Shown here: positions 61,906 through 64,000 of the stretch, one piece after another
Numbering within the stretch: the first letter of the stretch is position 1
How the letters are laid out: every line of letters starts with the position of its first letter
DNA from: JALZOC01 sp035758845
Lineage (GTDB): Bacteria > Acidobacteriota > Vicinamibacteria > Vicinamibacterales > 2-12-FULL-66-21
Assembly (NCBI GenBank): GCA_035758845.1
Contig: DASTVZ010000051.1
Span: 18,464 to 82,463 of the forward strand
Length of the DNA: 64,000 bases
Direction of reading: 5' to 3'
Made by a program: the position numbers and the translations under genes
The notes under the pieces: model-generated
Seen by the model: only the letters and a program-made list of their open reading frames with translations
Databases searched by the model: none
Told to the model about the DNA's origin: nothing

Positions 61906-62756
61906 CGCCGGATTCGTGGCTGGAGGCGCATGCGTACCTTCGTCCGCTCGCCGAGCTTTCGGCAGAGGTCGAGCGCGTCGCCGCCGAAATTGCGGTCCCC
62001 GAGGCACCCCTACCCGATTGGGATGACTACCGCGCCGATTTTCTCGCCGGCGTGACGCTGTTGCAGAGCACTGACGCGGCGGTCGATCTCGACCCGGGCG
62101 GCCGAATGGCAGCGGCATTGATCGAGAGACTGGCCTTGGCTCGGTCGTCCGGATGGCTCGCGGCGGAGGCGCGCGCTCTCCATGCGGAGTTGCAGCCCGA
62201 CCCTCACGCGGCGCGCCGCATTCTCGATCTTCTGCTGGGGGACCAGAGCGCTGCGCCGCCATTCGCCGGGTTGATGCGTTATCTGGGTTGGACCGTCATG
62301 GCACGGTTCATTGGTCCAATCGTGATCGCCTTCAACAGTTGGCGCGACGAGGAGAAGTGGCATCGCAGGTATTGCCCGACCTGCGGATCGTTGCCGGCGA
62401 TGGCGCAGCTTGTCGCTGAAGAACACGGCCGCCTGCGTCTCCTCTGTTGCGGCTGCTGCGGCACGCGTTGGCGCTACGGTCGAACAATGTGTCCCTTCTG
62501 CCAAGCCGACACGCAACGGCTTTCCGCTGTTACCGTCGAAGGGGAGTGGGGCCTGCGTATCGACTACTGCGAGGCGTGCCGAGGGTATCTGAAAACCTAT
62601 AGCGGCCAGGGAGACGAACAGGTGCTGCTCGCGGACTGGACGTCGCTGCACCTTGACGTCGTCGCTCGTGAACGTGGACTGAAGCGGCTGGCTACTTCGC
62701 TGTACGACTTCGAGCCGGAGCTGCAGAACGCGCAGTCGCTGACGTCAGCAGACTAG
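61902..62756 (+). CDS. fdhE: Formate dehydrogenase accessory protein FdhE
   Basis: 284 residues, start overlapping the previous stop (ATGA). The rubredoxin-like cysteine pairs are CPTCG, CCGCCGTRWRY, CPFCQ and CEACRGYLKTY, as in FdhE. This protein binds formate dehydrogenase before Tat export and is needed for activity. Its place directly after the catalytic genes supports the Tat-exported, Fdn/Fdo-like nature of the enzyme. Confidence 0.92.
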   Translation: MTPDSWLEAHAYLRPLAELSAEVERVAAEIAVPEAPLPDWDDYRADFLAGVTLLQSTDAAVDLDPGGRMAAALIERLALARSSGWLAAEARALHAELQPDPHAARRILDLLLGDQSAAPPFAGLMRYLGWTVMARFIGPIVIAFNSWRDEEKWHRRYCPTCGSLPAMAQLVAEEHGRLRLLCCGCCGTRWRYGRTMCPFCQADTQRLSAVTVEGEWGLRIDYCEACRGYLKTYSGQGDEQVLLADWTSLHLDVVARERGLKRLATSLYDFEPELQNAQSLTSAD

Positions 62757-62761
62757 TCGCG

Positions 62762-62802
62762 CCACGGGCGCGTGGGGGGTCGGCGGGGCGAGCCCCCCGA
62801 AT
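62762..62802 (+). repeat. GC-rich dispersed repeat with hairpin after fdhE
   Basis: CACGGGCGCGTGGGGGGTCG leads to GGCGGGGC-GA-GCCCCCC, similar to the family at 5886, 10421 and 46162 (minus). It stands between the convergent fdhE and TPR genes and could serve both as a transcript end. Confidence 0.6.
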
Positions 62803-62805
62803 CTC

Positions 62806-64000
62806 CTAAAAGCGCGAAGCCCGGATCCAGGTATCCGAGCGGCTCCAGCTCACGCGAAGATCCTCGTCCACGTCGATCGTGGGTTTGCCTTGTGCTCTGA
62901 GCGCAAGTTGAAGACCGAGTAGCGCCCATCCGTTGTGCGGGTGTTGCCGCAGATCTTCGCGGTAGACGCGTTCAGCATCGAGTGGCCTCCGCGCTTCGAG
63001 CAAGACCGCACCTAGCCAATGCCGCGCCGGGAATGGGATCGGCTCCGGCTCGTCGACCTCGAGCTCATCGTCCAGCGTCACGGCTCGCTCGAATGCCGTA
63101 ATGGCGGAGGGAAGGTCGCCGGAGACACGAGCGATCTCCCCTTCAAGAATTCCAACGAACAATCCAAGCACGCGGCGCGCCGGATGACGCGCGCTCGTGG
63201 GAAAAGTAGCGACCGAATTCTCAGCCAGCTTACGCAGGCTTGCGAGATGTGCGCCGGCCGCGTCGCTTTGGCCAGTGCGCAGGCTCGCGTATCCGTACGC
63301 GAACTCCCACGCACCTGTTGAGATGTCACCGTCGGCCGGTGCAATGATCTCTGACACCTCGTCGAATCGGCCAAATCGAATCAGCGTCAGCAGTTGAAAG
63401 AGCGTGTCGCCGCCGGTGAGCTTTGTGTAATCCTTGGCCGCACGCATGGCGATTGCGCCCTGACCGTCCATCGACGCGGCATAAACCAGCATGTGCAGGT
63501 TATGCGAAGCATAGATGGCGAAACCTTCGCCGACAGTCGCTTTGAGATCCGAGTGCCACGCTTCGATGTTCGCGCGCACCGAATCACCCCATCGGCCGAC
63601 TTCATTGAAGGTGTGGGAAGGCATGTGGTTGATGTGGCTGGCACCCGGAATGGACTGGCCGAGGGTTTCAGCGCAGGGCTGAGCCATCGCCGCTTTCGCC
63701 GTCGCTTCAGTCGCGTGCACGTACCAATGACACGCTCCAGCATGACGCGGATCGCGGGCAAGCAGGCTTTCCAGTACCTCGTGGATCCGGCGGACGTTGG
63801 GCGAATCGAGATTCTGTAGACGCGGTCGTCGGCCCGGAGGAGGTCCGGGCCGCGGTTCGAGATGAAACAACGCATCGGCATACAGCGTACCGATGTCCAG
63901 ATCGTCGGGATAGGTCTCGTACACGTTTGCCATTGCCCGCGCGTAGGCCTTGTCCTGCTCGCCACGAGTCGCTGGGTTGAAGTGCTCGGCGTACCGCTGT
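62806..64000 (-). CDS. TPR-repeat protein (5' end outside the window)
   Basis: On the minus strand a frame is open from the right edge to 62806 (the visible part is about 397 codons). It reads YAEHFNPATRGEQDKAYARA, MANVYETYPDDLDIGTLYAD, ALFHLEPRP, VLESLLARDPRHAGACHWYV, HATEATAKAAMAQPCAETLG and GASHINHMPSHTFNEVGRWG, then TPR-like helices (LDAERVYREDLRQHPHNGWA, LLGLQLALRAQGKPTIDV). Such repeats bind partner proteins. A HINHMPSH motif is conserved in tetratricopeptide proteins of this type in environmental bacteria. The start codon is not visible. Confidence 0.8.
   Translation of the reverse strand, partial: QRYAEHFNPATRGEQDKAYARAMANVYETYPDDLDIGTLYADALFHLEPRPGPPPGRRPRLQNLDSPNVRRIHEVLESLLARDPRHAGACHWYVHATEATAKAAMAQPCAETLGQSIPGASHINHMPSHTFNEVGRWGDSVRANIEAWHSDLKATVGEGFAIYASHNLHMLVYAASMDGQGAIAMRAAKDYTKLTGGDTLFQLLTLIRFGRFDEVSEIIAPADGDISTGAWEFAYGYASLRTGQSDAAGAHLASLRKLAENSVATFPTSARHPARRVLGLFVGILEGEIARVSGDLPSAITAFERAVTLDDELEVDEPEPIPFPARHWLGAVLLEARRPLDAERVYREDLRQHPHNGWALLGLQLALRAQGKPTIDVDEDLRVSWSRSDTWIRASRF

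Overview
This 64 kb window is GC-rich bacterial chromosome. It reads most like an Acidobacteriota genome, perhaps Vicinamibacteria; that placement is inference. The grounds are an 803-residue duplicated orphan permease of the ADOP type, a PknB-like kinase fused to a TolB-type propeller, remnants of winged-helix/TolB proteins, a BlaI/BlaR1 pair whose sensor ends in HEAT repeats, and many short GC-rich dispersed repeats between genes. No rRNA, tRNA, CRISPR array, phage or insertion sequence was seen.

Layout. 1-2.2 kb: BlaI repressor and M56/BlaR1 sensor (cut by the left edge). 2.3-4.2 kb: a sorbosone-dehydrogenase-like propeller and MscL. 4.3-12.7 kb: a compact co-directional locus of VWA lipoprotein, PspA/IM30-like protein, substrate-binding protein fused to an OmpA domain, ABC permease, ABC ATPase, a membrane-anchored coiled-coil protein, a two-domain AAA+ ATPase and a small helical protein. 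This is my leading candidate for an undescribed system, probably envelope maintenance. 12.8-28.7 kb: mostly single accessory genes (GH43, ThuA, OB-fold lipoprotein, DUF2339-like, a caspase-like/DUF4347-like protein, ADOP permease, a protease-like protein lacking its His, a Ca2+/H+ antiporter with a K+ channel, a Ser/Thr kinase). 29.1-35.9 kb: fermentation block MFS-pta-ackA-pflB-pflA. 36-42.5 kb: a region of broken genes (M10-like metalloprotease, GAF fragment, S9 peptidase, propeller tail). 42.6-50.9 kb: GDSL esterase, phosphoketolase, and the glgP-glgX glycogen breakdown pair. 51.2-62.8 kb: a respiratory locus of decaheme MtrA/DmsE-type cytochrome, MtrB/PioB-type porin, monoheme cytochrome c, NapC-like multiheme cytochrome, selenocysteine formate dehydrogenase, fused FeS/NrfD subunit and FdhE. 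62.8 kb to the end: a TPR protein cut by the right edge.

How they may work together. Glycogen phosphorylase and debranching enzyme would release sugar phosphate. Phosphoketolase and pyruvate formate-lyase would give acetyl phosphate, acetyl-CoA and formate. Pta and AckA would make ATP and acetate. Formate would be oxidised by the Sec-containing formate dehydrogenase, and its electrons could pass through quinone, a NapC-like cytochrome and the MtrAB-type conduit across the outer membrane, or flow in reverse. The formate dehydrogenase alpha gene is interrupted by an in-frame TGA at 57197 that is followed by a bacterial-type SECIS hairpin, so I read it as one selenoprotein and not as two genes.

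Limits. All family calls come from reading motifs by eye, and no database search was run. Several one-base frameshifts (37.4-42.1 kb) could be real decay or assembly indels.
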